Of a stretch of DNA of 64,000 bases, positions 53,961 through 64,000 are shown piece by piece; within the stretch, counting starts at the first letter, position 1; each line of letters opens with the position of its first letter. Below the pieces are notes generated by a model. The model was not told the DNA's origin and did no database searches. It saw only the letters and a program-made list of their open reading frames with translations. Origin of the DNA: Mixophyes australis (taxonomy: Eukaryota > Chordata > Amphibia > Anura > Limnodynastidae); NCBI GenBank assembly GCA_036250195.1, contig JAVHZZ010000001.1:394068283-394132282 (forward strand), written 5' to 3'. The position numbers were made by a program, and so were the translations under genes.

Positions 53961-54663
53961 ATGTACTGGGCCATGCTGCTCCCGCTCTCCATCACTGTGC
54001 CATCCTGCACCCCCCTCTCCATCACTCGGTGCCTTTCTGCTACCCCCCTTTTTTTCCTCATACAGTGCCTCTCTCTCCCCCTTTTTCCTCATACTGTGCC
54101 TCTCTCTCTCCCCCTTTTTCTTCATACTGTGCCTCTCTCTCTCCCCTTTTTTCCTCATTCTGTGCCTCTCTCTCTCCCCTTTTTCCTCATACTGTGCCTC
54201 TCTCTCTCCCCCTTTTTCCACACTGTGCCTCTCTCTCCCTGATGTTCCTCACACTGTTTCTCCCTTTTTTTTTACTTACATTTGTATTAGCTGTTTTCCT
54301 CTCTTCTGTCTTCTCTCTTCTCTCTTCCTGCTTCTTTCTTCTGTCTTGGTTCTCTCTGCGCTGCTCCTCACTGACTGTCAGGGACTGTCAGGCATGACTT
54401 GATGCCCGTCAGTCAGTGATCACGTGAGTATCTTTCTTTCTTTTTTTTTTTTTAAAACCCTGCTCCCCCCACCAATGAAGGGGCGGAGCCCCAAACCGCC
54501 ATACCGCCGGACCCCCGCACCTTCCCCCCGGTGGCAAAAAAAAAAAAAAAAGGAAAAAGGAAAAAGTCGGTTAAAAAAAATAAAAATGGAAAAAAAAAAA
54601 AGTGAACAGTGAGGGCCCAGGCCTGGGTAATTAGTACCCGCTCCCCCCCTCTCAGTGGCCCTG
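53960..54663. mobile_element. hAT-type non-autonomous element, family 'CAGGGC', partial, inside env
   Basis: The right end 'CTCTCAGTGGCCCTG' at 54649-54663 and the preceding 'GAGGGCCCAG...TAATTAGTAC' match the right end of 19788-22665. 54050-54240 is a 30-34 bp pyrimidine-rich tandem ('TTTTTCCTCATACTGTGCC'). The left TIR was not found, so the 5' end is approximate or lost. ORFs 53914-54402 are repeat-derived. Confidence 0.65.
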
Positions 54664-54916
54664 AATAGGCATATGGAGTTTTGACAAAATTTTATGTAAT
54701 ATCATGAATGATTGTACTGTACCTTATGTCCTCCCAGATGATGTGTATTATATTAGTGGAAGCAAGGTTTACTTCTGGTTAACTCCGAATTCAAAGGGTT
54801 TATGTTCTCTAGGTAAATTGGTTCCTGAGGTTATGACCATTACAGATGATGAAATGATTGATATCCATAGAACTACATCACCTCCATATGTACACACACA
54901 GTATAAAAATCGTGGG
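54664..54916 (+). pseudogene. Retroviral env, surface subunit C-terminal segment
   Basis: A frame from 54704 reads 'DDVYYISGSKVYFWLTPN' then 'GLCSLGKLVPEVMTI', the end of a gamma-type surface subunit. It is cut at 54916 by the LTR of chromovirus B and resumes in the transmembrane subunit after 60017. Confidence 0.65.
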
Positions 54917-54988
54917 TATCAGGATTCGAACCCAGGGCTTCTGCCTTTGTGGACTGCTGCTCTACTGACTGAGCTATTCTGGCTACTG
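54917..54988 (-). other. tRNA-like sequence at the LTR start (antisense)
   Basis: On the minus strand: A box TAGCTCAGTCAG (54965-54976) and B box GGTTCGAATCC (54922-54932), 32 bases apart, with a D-arm GCTC...GAGC. The anticodon arm does not pair well. The 3' LTR keeps both boxes (59626-59636 region and 59583-59593). It is a tRNA-derived or tRNA-mimicking element end, not a functional tRNA gene. Confidence 0.6.
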
Positions 54989-55077
54989 GACTGTTCCTTG
55001 CCTTTATCCTGTGTTCCAGATCAGTTCTAGTGATCTCCTGATGTTTCAGCATGCCTTAGCTACACCCCTTGACTTCC

Positions 55078-55125
55078 TATAAAAGCCTGGCCAGTTCCTG
55101 GCTAGTTCTCCAGTGCCTGATTATT
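55078..55125 (+). promoter_or_regulatory. TATA box and presumed mRNA 5' end of chromovirus B
   Basis: TATAAAA (55078-55084), then GCCTGATTATT at 55115-55125, the exact complement of 55363-55373 just after the LTR. It is the same layout as in element A. Confidence 0.6.
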
Positions 55126-55361
55126 GTGCTCCTTGCCTGTGATCTAGCTCCTGTTCCTGTTGCTTTTCTTACCTGCAGACATCTTCTACTCGTGTATCGA
55201 CCTCGACTTGCCCTCAACTTTGCTTCTTCCCTAACCATTGGACCTCATTGCCTCTCTGTGTACCATACCTGGCTACGTTTGACTATTCTTATATTCTAAT
55301 CTCCTGTTGGCCAGCCTTCCTCCCTGCCACTGGGCTCCTATCCAGTCTCCGGACCATGACA

Positions 55362-55373
55362 GAATAATCAGGC
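55362..55373 (+). promoter_or_regulatory. Primer-binding site of chromovirus B, self-complementary type
   Basis: G then AATAATCAGGC, complementary over 11 bases to 55115-55125. No TGG start. Confidence 0.65.
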
Positions 55374-55399
55374 CCAAAAATGGGAGTAGCTGCGCTAAA

Positions 55400-56600
55400 T
55401 ACTCTAAAAAAAAACAAATAAAGGAATTGCAAGAGTTTGCCTGCGTTTCTCAGAACAAGATCAGAGAACTAGAAACCCTTGTTAAAGCTCAGCAGGAACA
55501 AATAGCTCAATTGCAGAAAGAATTAAAAGATTATGCCGCCACTGCTGCACAAATTTCGCGTCCACCATTGCCTACAAAATTCAGTGGCGATCGTCGCTTA
55601 TACAGAGGCTTCTTAAACCAGTGCAGCATAGATTTTCAGATGCAACCTACACAGTTAAAAAATGATAAGATGAAGATTTTTTTCATAATCAATGTCCTGA
55701 AAGGGGAAGCCCTAGGCTGGGTCTCTCTATACATTGAGCAAGACTGCTATTCTGGAAGATCTGGAATCTTTTACGTCTACTATGGGCCAAGTCTTTGATG
55801 ATCCTAATCAATGTGCCACAGCTGAAGCTTAACTCCATAGACTGCGACAAGGAGGATGCTCTGTGGGTTAGTATACCGCTGAATTCCGATGCTTGGTTGC
55901 AGACACCACATGGAATGATTCTACAAAAAAAGACAGTTCTGTTGCGGCCTTTCTAAGAAAAGGATGAACTGGCCAGAGTATACACTCCTAATGATCTGGA
56001 TGATTTTATCCAACTGTGCATTCGGATTGATCAAAGGCTAAGTGAGAGGAAAAATGAAAGATTAAGAGCGTTTGGTGTGGACAGTAATTTGCATCAATTT
56101 AATAGAGCTACAAAGTTCAAATCCACACCATCAGACAATCCTAACGTCTCACCCGAACCAATGCAAATTGATGAAATTAGGAAACCATTCAGTTTTAATG
56201 AGAAACAGAGATGTCAGGATGAGAATCTTTGTTTATATTGTGGTGATCAAGGACATTACTCCTTCGCTTGCCCAAATAAGATTTGCCAGACCATTGCTAT
56301 GACTGACTTTAAGCAAATGGATTCCAAGGAGTCTAGTCAATCCTTTTCCATCTCACAATCACTAAATCCTTTGGCTCATGAAAAAGGAGATCCTCTGCCG
56401 TCACAATCACATTTTGTTAACCCAATAACACTTTCATCCGGGTCTCTTGTAATTTGCAGTCTGGCTATGCTTGACTTGGGTGCTGGTGGCAATTTCATGG
56501 ATATTGCACAGGAAAACTGTATTGAATCAAAGAGTAAACAAGCACCTGTAAATTTGGACTGTAGATGGATCCCCTTTGTCTTCTGGGCCAGTAACTCATG
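55400..56600 (+). pseudogene. Gag of chromovirus B, decayed
   Basis: Coiled-coil-like 'ELETLVKAQQEQIAQLQKEL' (about 55469-55528), then 'LPTKFSGDRRLYRGFLNQC' and 'LKGEALGWV' (capsid), a frameshift near 55750, and a zinc knuckle 'CLYCGDQGHYSFAC' (about 56231-56272). The layout matches Gag of element A. Stops and frameshifts in the capsid. Confidence 0.8.
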
Positions 56601-59600
56601 AAACTATCTAGATACAAATGACTATCGAACCAGGGCATCAGGAGGCTATAAGCTTTCATTTGATAGCTTCACCTAAATTTCCAATAATACTGGGAATCCC
56701 CAGGCTATCTACCCATAATCCCTCTGTCAACTGGGACACTCACACTTTATCCTTTCCTTCTGAGCACTGCAAACTAAATTGGAGTGCTCAGAATTGCATA
56801 GAACTGTGGTATCTGTAGACCAGCAGGTCACCGAACTTCCTTCTAAAGATTTGAAATTGCCTCCGCAATACAGTGAATTTTCAGATGTCTGTGATAAAAA
56901 GATTGCAGATTTACTTCTACTTCTCCTGCTGGTGCAGCCTTATTTGTTGTTGAAAAGAAAGATTCTACCTTACGCCCCTGTATTGATTATAGGGAACTCA
57001 ACAAGATTACAGTCAAGAATTGTTATCCACTCCCCTTAATACCTGAATTGTTGTAGAGGCTACAGAAGGCAAAGATCTTTAGAAAGCTTGATTTGCGTGG
57101 GGCATACAATCTTGTTCGTATTCGACCCGGGGATGAGTGGAAAACCGCCTTCAGGACAAGATATGGACATTTTGAGTCTAAGATCATACCTTTTGGCCTA
57201 TGTAATGCCCCTGCAACTTTTCAGCATTTCATCAATGATGTCTTGAGAGACTTATTAGATCAATTTGTTGTTCCCTATCTGGATGACATTCTTATATTCG
57301 CTGATAATCTGGAGGAACATCGCAAACATGTCTGTACTGTACTCGAAAGACTTCGGAGGAACCAATTGCATATCAAATTGGAAAAGTGTGAATTTTAATA
57401 AACCACGATTCAATTCTTAGGATACATAATTTCCCATGATGGTCTGAGCATGGATCCCAGTAAGATCGATGCAGTCATTAACTGGCCTAAGAACGAAAAG
57501 CAAGTACAATGGTTTATTGGTTTTGCCAATTTCTACCGGAACTTCATAAGGAACTTTTCTGGAATTGTTTCTCCTATTATACAACTTATCAAGAAGGCCG
57601 CTAATTTTGAATGGTCACCTGAAGCTCAAGAAGCTTTTACCCAACTTAAGACTCTTTTCACATCAGCACCAATCCTGATACATCCAAATCCTGCATTACC
57701 TTTTACTGTTAAAGTTGATGCCTCTGATTCTACAGTGGGAGCAATTCTTTCTCAATGTGTCGGTGAGAAGATGTTGTTGCATCTTTGTTACTATTTTTTC
57801 AGATGACATCAGCTGAGAAAAACTATGATATTGTAAAAAAAGAATTATTGGCCATTAAGTGTGCTTTTTCAGAATGGAGACAACTTCTTGAGAGTTCTTT
57901 CCACCCTGCGACAGTTCTTACTGATCACAGAAATCTTGAATTTTTACGCACTGCTAAACAATGGTCTCCTAGACAGGCCATATGGACTTTATTCTTCTCT
58001 CGCTTTAACTTTATAATTTCTTACAGACCGGGATCCAGAAATGGTAAAGCAGATGCACTCTCAAGAATGTTCTCCAAGCCTCATTTAGAAGAAAATTCTG
58101 GAAAGACTATTCTACCTGAGCACAACTTCTTAGGGGCAACTGGTCCTAAGGATTTACTCTCTCTTTTGAAAAATGATTATGACGCTGATCCTGTCCTCAG
58201 AAGTCCTTCTGCAGATGTTAATTTAACTTTTCATAATGGCTACAGGACTCAGCTTTATTGTCTTTATATACCTGAGTCAGTACGAGTTGAAGTATTGAAA
58301 TTAGTCCATGATTCCAAACCTGCTGGACATTTAGGAGTATACAGAACTCAAGAATTGTTGGCACGTTCCTTTTGGTGGTCAAATTGTAAAAGCGATGTTA
58401 AAAATATGTTTCATCACGTCTGACATGTGCCCGAAACAAGACTCCTACCACATCATCACTAGGTTTGCTACAACCTCTTCCTAATCCATCTTGTCCCTGG
58501 AGCTCTATCTCTATGGATTTCATAGTTGTTCTACCTCCTCCGAAAGGGATGACAACAATTCTTGTGGTAGTGAACCGTCTAACTAAAATGGCTCATTTTA
58601 TCACTGTTAAAGGAATACCCACTGCTAAACAGACTGCAGAGCTTTTAATTCAGGAAACATTCAGGCTTCATGGCATCTCTGATCGAGGTGTTCAGTTCAC
58701 TTCTATGCTTTGGAAGAGTTTTTGCACTGCCCTGGGAATAAATGTTAATCTGTCCTCGGCTTTTCACCCACAGTCTAATGGACAGACTGAAAGGACTAAT
58801 TAGGCACTTGAACAATATTTAAGATGTTTTATTAGTTATCTTCAAGACGATTGAATGAATTTTCTACCCACTGCTGAATTCTCTTACAATAACTCTGAAC
58901 ACAGTTCAATTTCCCAGACTCCTTTCTTTGCCAACTTTGGACTCCATCCAACATTTTTTCTCCAAATCTCCCGGTTTCCACATCAATTCCAATGGTGACT
59001 GATAGAATCGCAACTTTACAAGAAGTTCAAAAGAGGCTTATTGAATATTTGAGAGAAGCCCAGGAACATTAGACAAGCTGCCAACAGACACCACTGAGAT
59101 GTACCCAAATTTCTTGTTGGAGACAAAGTCTGGCTATCACTAAAAACCTTAAACAGCGGATACCCTCACCAAAATTGGGTCAAAAGTTTATTGGGCCATT
59201 TAAAATCCTATCCCAAATTGGTCAAGTTGCCTTCCGCTTAGAACCTCCCAGCTCTTTGAAAATACATCCGGTATTCAATGCTCCTCTGCTCAAACCATTT
59301 CAAGACAATCCCTTCCCTGGCAGGATTTCGGCCCCACCCCCACCAGTCATGGTGGAAGGAGAAGAAGAATTTATTGTTGAAGAGATCATGTGCTCCAGAA
59401 TCCACAGAAATAGATTACAATACTTGGTGAAAAGGAGGGAATATGGTCCGGAAGAAAATTTGTGGGAGCCTACAGAAAATGTCTATGCCTCCAGATTAAC
59501 CAGACTATTTCACCAGAGACATCCTAGTAAACTAGCTCCTGAAATATCCAGAGGACATACTGGAAGGAGGGGAGTACTGTCTGGATTTGAACCCAGGGAT

Positions 59601-59640
59601 TCTGCCTCTGTGGACTGCCACTATACTGACTGAGCTATTC
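56450..59640 (+). pseudogene. Pol of chromovirus B (protease to chromodomain), decayed
   Basis: Protease: 'AMLDLGAGGNFMD' (about 56466-56504, DLG for DSG) and 'FPIILGIPRLSTHNP'. RT: 57093-57398, with '[12 protein letters not shown]' (YLDD). RNase H: 'VKVDASDSTVGAILSQ' and 'VLTDHRNLEFL'. Integrase: 'HDSKPAGHLGVYRTQELL' (zinc part), 'MDFIVVLPPPKG', 'DRGVQFT', 'HPQSNGQTERTN' then a stop. Chromodomain: 'VEEIMCSRIHRNRLQYLVK' (about 59371-59430). At least six frame breaks. Domain order equals element A. Confidence 0.85.
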
Positions 59641-60017
59641 TGGGTCCTCGACAGTTCCTTGCCTTTATCCTGTGGGCCAGATCAGTTCTAGTGATCTTCT
59701 CATGTTCCAGCATGCCTTAGCTCCACCCCTTGACTTCCTATAAAAGCCTGGCTAGTTCCTTTCTCCAGTGCCTGATTATTGTGCTCCTTGCCTGTGATTT
59801 AGCTCTTGTTTCTGTTGCTTTTCTTACCTGCAGACATATTCTACTCGTGTATCGACCTCGACTTGCCCTCGACTTAGCTTCTTCCCTAACCATTGGACCT
59901 AATTGCCTCTCTGTGTACCATGCCTGGCTACGTTTGACTATTCTTATATTCTAATCTCCTGTTGGCCAGGATTCCTCCCTGCCACCGGGCTCCTATTCAG
60001 TCTCTGGAACCGTGACA
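59578..60017 (+). mobile_element. 3' LTR of chromovirus B (440 bp)
   Basis: Starts TGTCTGGATT after 'GGAAGGAGGGGAGTAC' (polypurine tract, 59562-59577) and ends CCGTGACA. Confidence 0.88.
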
Positions 60018-60748
60018 ATGGCAAATGAAATATGATTCCTGGTAAAGAACCTGTAGCTACAAACTTAATTAGTGAATCTACAGGATTTCAAATTATGATT
60101 GCATTAGACCCCACCAGGGTCGCTTGGGGAACCTTTAATTTTAAGTATATTGAAGACCTGGCTAAATTGATAGATAATTTCACTGAGATGTATGATGACA
60201 CTTTTAGGTATACGGGTAAGGAGCTACAGGCTTATAAAAAGGAGTTAGTGCAACATTGACTGGTGTTAAATTATCTCACATCTATTACTAGTGGATATTG
60301 TGTAACGTTAGCCACCCAATTTGGTGTCAAATGTTGCACATACATTACCAATAATACAGACGACCCCAAAGAAGTTCTTCACCGGAAAAGGGACGAAATC
60401 TTACAATTAAAATGGAAATTTCAGAAGAACCATAATTCTTCACTGTACGACATAGGAGAAAAGGTAGCAGGATGGTTTTCATGGTTGAATCCTGCAAAAT
60501 TGTTCTCTGGTCTAGAGGAGTGGGTACTGGAAATGGTTGCTAGTATAGGTAAGCTCCTTATTGTTATATTTGGTGTCATCTTAGTAATTGGTTTACGTGT
60601 CAGATGTGTTACTACTGTGTTGAAATGTGGAAAACGTTCTACTGAGGTAAATACTGACAATAAGACTGCAATGGTGATGAGAAGTACAGTTATCATGGTT
60701 AACGAAGAACTGCATAATAATCCTGTTTTAGAAAGCATGATTAGGTGA
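60018..60748 (+). pseudogene. Retroviral env, transmembrane subunit, decayed
   Basis: Two pieces of one frame (60032-60259, 60263-60748) split by a stop or shift. In the second: a conserved ectodomain patch with one Cys, ten residues, then a Cys pair (about 60299-60340), 'NNTDD' glycosylation-like site, a Trp-rich juxtamembrane part, a hydrophobic membrane span ('LLIVIFGVILVIGL', about 60556-60597) and a cytoplasmic tail of about 50 residues ending at 60748. The subunit anchors the fusion machinery; this copy is broken. Confidence 0.75.
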
Positions 60749-60765
60749 TAGTTTTGTGCACTATC

Positions 60766-60777
60766 AAAGGGTGGAAC
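60766..60777 (+). promoter_or_regulatory. Retroviral polypurine tract
   Basis: AAAGGGTGGAAC lies immediately before the 3' LTR TGTG at 60778. Confidence 0.65.
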
Positions 60778-61479
60778 TGTGTAAGTTGAATAATTAACAT
60801 TAATTTCTAAATAGTTGACCTTAATAAAGTTACAACACACAGTCTTTTATAATCAAATGTAATAGATTTAATAGTTTAATAGTTTAATATCATAATGTTA
60901 AAACCACTTTGTTGATATCTAAGGTTCAGGATATAGGAAGCATATTGTTTAGTGTCATTTTAATCCATATTTTACCACCAGACATCCGCTATAATCAGCT
61001 AAGCGATCGTACCTTTCATATGCAAGCTATGGATGACAGAGGATTAATGATCAGAATGATATTGTGTGTGTAATGTTAATAGACCAGTTTAAACCAGCTT
61101 TTCAGTGGCAAGACACGTATGCAGCTGTTGGAGAGTTGACCCCCACCCTTGGAGGGCATTGTTTGAACCGACGTATGACCTGCATTATACTGGACTGTCC
61201 TGGAATCTGAATCAATGGAAACTTGCCGTGAAATCACTACTGTTTTTTATACATCACAAACTGTATATAAACCAAGCACTGGGACCATCATACAGTCTAC
61301 TTGACCACAGACTGATTGAATGACTGTATGCTGGATCCAGAGTGCTTGCGTATGTATCGGCTGTACTTTATTTATTGAATTTTTATTTGTTGCATCTTGC
61401 TATTAAATCTCTTTGTGCGTTGGAACCACACCAATCGCAGAGGACAATTTTCATTGATAGCGACTAGACGAACATAACA
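60778..61479 (+). mobile_element. 3' LTR of the endogenous retrovirus (702 bp)
   Basis: TGTGTAAG to CATAACA. TATATAAA near 61266 and ATTAAA near 61404. The downstream 446 bp matches 46507-47111 without its MITE. Confidence 0.85.
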
Positions 61480-62900
61480 GAAGCATCTTCACCTTCCCTC
61501 TCTGATAATCTACACCATATTGCTTATTGTCTAATTTTTAAGAGGTTATGCTTACTCTCAGGAAATTTGGTAACAAGGCTACTGATGAGGAGGGACGCAT
61601 TATATATAACCCGGACAATGATGGAATGAATATTTTTCCGATTCAGAAAAATGTATTCATTTTTTCCTGGTGGTATCAGGACTGCATGAGTCCACTCTCC
61701 TTATGACATGTGGAAATTTAACAATGGTGTAAAATTGCTGCTTTCTCTGCAAAATGGATTCCCCAATCAATGGTAAAATAATAAACTGCCTGGTGTGTAA
61801 CAGCAGTTGCTGTTTTAGTACCCATCTAAAAGCTGTGACATTCCTGCCACCACAACTACCATGGTTTGGAATGAGCAAAATGCACAGGAATTACAAAACA
61901 ACAAACAATTCAGTCAGCAGAGGTATTGCTGTGCAGGTGCCACTCATAGTCTCAAGGTCACTCTGTACAGTCTTTACAATTTCCATGTTGACATGAGGTG
62001 GGAGTCTGAATGGGCGTCTCACCTCTGTGTCAGACATTCAAAGAGGCTTTCACATGACCTGTACACACGCTCTCTGTGCCCTTGTTGTTGTTGTTGTTGC
62101 TGCTGTTGGTGAAGGAAGTGCCGTCTGGAAGTAAAATCAAGACCAAGAGAAATGTATATATCAGAAAAAGGGGGAAAACCCCCAAAACATTTTTGTCTAA
62201 AACATTTTCAACATTACTTATAAATAATGCAGGATAAATTAAAAACAAACATTACAAAATTGTCATATTTAATCTTGTGTAATGTTAGCGAACAAAATGC
62301 GAAAAAAAAATGACATACTAAAACATACATTTGCAAAAGAAGTATTAAATAAGGTTTGCATTTCAATTATAATTAAAAAATGTGTGTTTAATAACATTTC
62401 AGTGGACCAAATGCAGCAACAACCTTTGATAAAAATGAAAATCCAAGATATGATGGATATCATATTCTTTGGGCCTCATGTAGAGTTGGATGTAAGTCTT
62501 TTTCTTGCAAAAGTTTGCATTTCCGTACATATCAGTGGTGGAAGTGGGCTGGTATATGGTGATATGTCATACTTCACTTCTCCTACTGCCTTCATTGTAA
62601 CGCTATCAAATCCCATTCACTTACATTCCCATTACATTTTTCATACCTATTCTCAATTGTCGTACCGCAACCTCTAAATTCCCACTTTGACCACTAGCAT
62701 GCAGTATTCAGATTCGGCCACATCTTACACTTACGACTCATGCTTAGAGAGGAGAAACAGGAGATGTGAGTGGCAGGCAAACACTGACTGACTAAAGTGA
62801 TCTCGCATTTATGTAATTGTGACTAAATCAGAGGTAGAAACTCAGGGTGGTTACCACCCAAAAGTGATTGTGGCAACTCACAGCACTGTGAGCATGGGCT
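61480..62900. other. No gene recognised
   Basis: AT-rich flank. A (TTG)n microsatellite is at 62083-62101. ORFs up to 131 codons (62282-62677) show no domain. Confidence 0.45.
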
Positions 62901-62924
62901 CGATTATGACACGGGTCCTATCTT

Positions 62925-63130
62925 TGTGGCATCGGTATGTTCTCTCCATGTTTGTGAAGGTTTCTTCTGGGTGTTCGTGGGTGTTCCTTCCACAGTCTAA
63001 AATCAATTGTTCTGTCAATAATGGACCCTAATGTGTATGTTGTGAATTTAGACAGTAAGCGCCAATGGGGCAGGGACTGATGTGAATGATTCAATATTTT
63101 CTGGAAAAATGTTGCTTAATATGTAGGCAC
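62925..63130 (+). repeat. Interspersed repeat fragment, copy 2 (related to 24395-24650)
   Basis: 'TTCCTTCCACAGTCTAAAA', 'ATGGACCCTAATGTGTATG' and 'AGTAAGCGCCAATGGGGCAG' follow the order seen, inverted, at 24395-24600. Confidence 0.55.
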
Positions 63131-64000
63131 TAAACACATAAACAGCATAAAATAAATACATAATAAAACTTTTTCAAAAATGTTACTTTCTAAATAAAAA
63201 AGATAGCAGTTACAGTGCAGTCAATGTTTTAGTTCCAGATTGTTTTGATCATTAACCCGTTACTGTGTAACTTATCTGATCTTTAATGAATTTTTCATAG
63301 GGTGGGAGGGATGCCACCATTTGTCTACTGCTATCAGATGGCTAAAACCTATGGAGTATTGTACTCAAAAACCCTAGATGTCTTTCTAGTCTTCACAGTT
63401 TTATACATAAGAAAACTGAGCCAATACATATTTTACTGTGCATCCAACCATATATATTTGTTCTTAATTAATGAAGACTAATATTAACCTCTGATAAACG
63501 TATCCTAAATCCAAAATCAATGATGTGTTCTGTATTCCAAGCAGTCATGGAAGTAATGTTATTACTTTAGTGCAACAATTACCTTAAGTCTTTTAATTTT
63601 TGGCAGTAACAAATTGGGCTGGCAGCATGAATTAAGTCCCAGAATTTATGAACTGGTTATAATTATTTCCTGTTTGTTTTTCACACCATCAGTCAGATTT
63701 GTTCAAATAAAATGTCTACTGTTAATTGGCAAAGTCCTGTTGCCCGGCATTATCAGCTAATTAAATGTTCTTATGTTCATTCTGAAATGGTAAGAAATAA
63801 ACAGATATGGGACTCTACCTAAAAGTGATCCTTTATCACAAGACATATTTAACTTTCCTGCTATAAAGATGCTACCGGTTTTCCATTGAATATATTGAAA
63901 AGTTGCCAACAATTGAATATAATTAGTGAGCACACTACCTTGATTGAACTATAATTCCCATTATGATATGTTCACAGAGTATGGTTTCAATGTTGTTTTC
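63131..64000. other. No gene recognised
   Basis: AT-rich; nothing recognisable up to the window edge. Confidence 0.45.

Larger units (their letters stand above)
54917..55361 (+). mobile_element. 5' LTR of chromovirus B (445 bp)
   Basis: Starts TATCAGGATT (TGTC in the other LTR) and ends CCATGACA. TATAAAA is at 55078-55084. GTGGG (54912-54916) before it and ATGGC (60018-60022) after the 3' LTR are a poor TSD match. It differs from the 3' LTR by roughly 10% by eye, plus a small indel. The first 70 bp read as a tRNA on the minus strand. Confidence 0.88.

Noticed and set aside
53914..54402. Overlapping plus ORFs of 152 and 162 codons, Ser/Leu/Pro-rich
   Set aside because: Pyrimidine-rich tandem array in a hAT-type element; hydrophobic look is compositional.
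54917..54988. Functional tRNA gene on the minus strand
   Set aside because: The anticodon arm does not pair properly and the copy is repeated in both LTRs; boxes alone are not enough.
61480..64000. Host exons downstream of the provirus
   Set aside because: No ORF with recognisable domain or exon-intron pattern; only a repeat fragment and microsatellite were seen.

Overview
This window reads as vertebrate, most likely frog (anuran), intergenic DNA built almost entirely from layered transposable elements. The call rests on the mix: a DIRS-like tyrosine-recombinase retrotransposon, Penelope-like elements (PLEs) with GIY-YIG nucleases, Tf1/sushi-group chromoviruses, a SCAN-domain Gmr1-like gypsy relic, a class I-like endogenous retrovirus, Tc1/mariner copies, many hAT and Harbinger-like non-autonomous elements, and short repeats ending in a 'TTTATTTATATAGCGCC' tail. 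I could not name a single host exon, tRNA gene, rRNA or CRISPR array. The species is not identified.

Layout. 1-1500: 3' end of a DIRS-like element. 1840-3100: unclassified interspersed repeats. 3237-6358: a recent 5'-truncated PLE lying between two identical 314-bp direct repeats, with a hammerhead-like fold 3' of its ORF. 7758-14546: a solo LTR with a 162-bp internal tandem repeat, split by a nearly intact sushi-like chromovirus (8546-14067; 674-bp LTRs, TSD CTTAC). 14830-15833: another solo LTR (TSD AGGAG) split by a Harbinger-like MITE. 16445-17753: two MITEs. 19788-22665: a hAT-type element (TSD CATGTAAC) split by a 1.6-kb solo LTR (TSD CTGCC) that carries an 81-bp minisatellite. 24400-26080: a repeat fragment and a decayed gypsy pol split by a palindromic MITE. 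27450-34560: a minus-strand PLE relic split by a 5-kb hAT-type element (28029-33038), itself split by a 3-kb relative (28162-31128) that holds a long G-rich minisatellite. 34800-38200: a Gmr1-like gypsy relic mixed with Tc1 and PLE pieces and a solo LTR (36778-37334). 43250-44038: a Tc1/mariner copy. 44727-46152: a LINE 3' half with only two stop codons. 46507-61479: a decayed endogenous retrovirus whose env is split by a hAT-type element and by a second, older chromovirus (54917-60017).

How the parts work. Both chromoviruses show a self-priming arrangement: the bases just after the 5' LTR are complementary to a short stretch downstream of the TATA-like box, about where the mRNA should begin. 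The younger one also has a gag/pol overlap with a GGGAAAC slippery heptamer, a 7-nt spacer and a stem-loop. The nesting gives relative ages: the retrovirus is older than the chromovirus in its env; the PLE relic is older than the hAT in its 3' UTR, which is older than the hAT inside that. TSDs were read directly at most junctions and are given in the entries.
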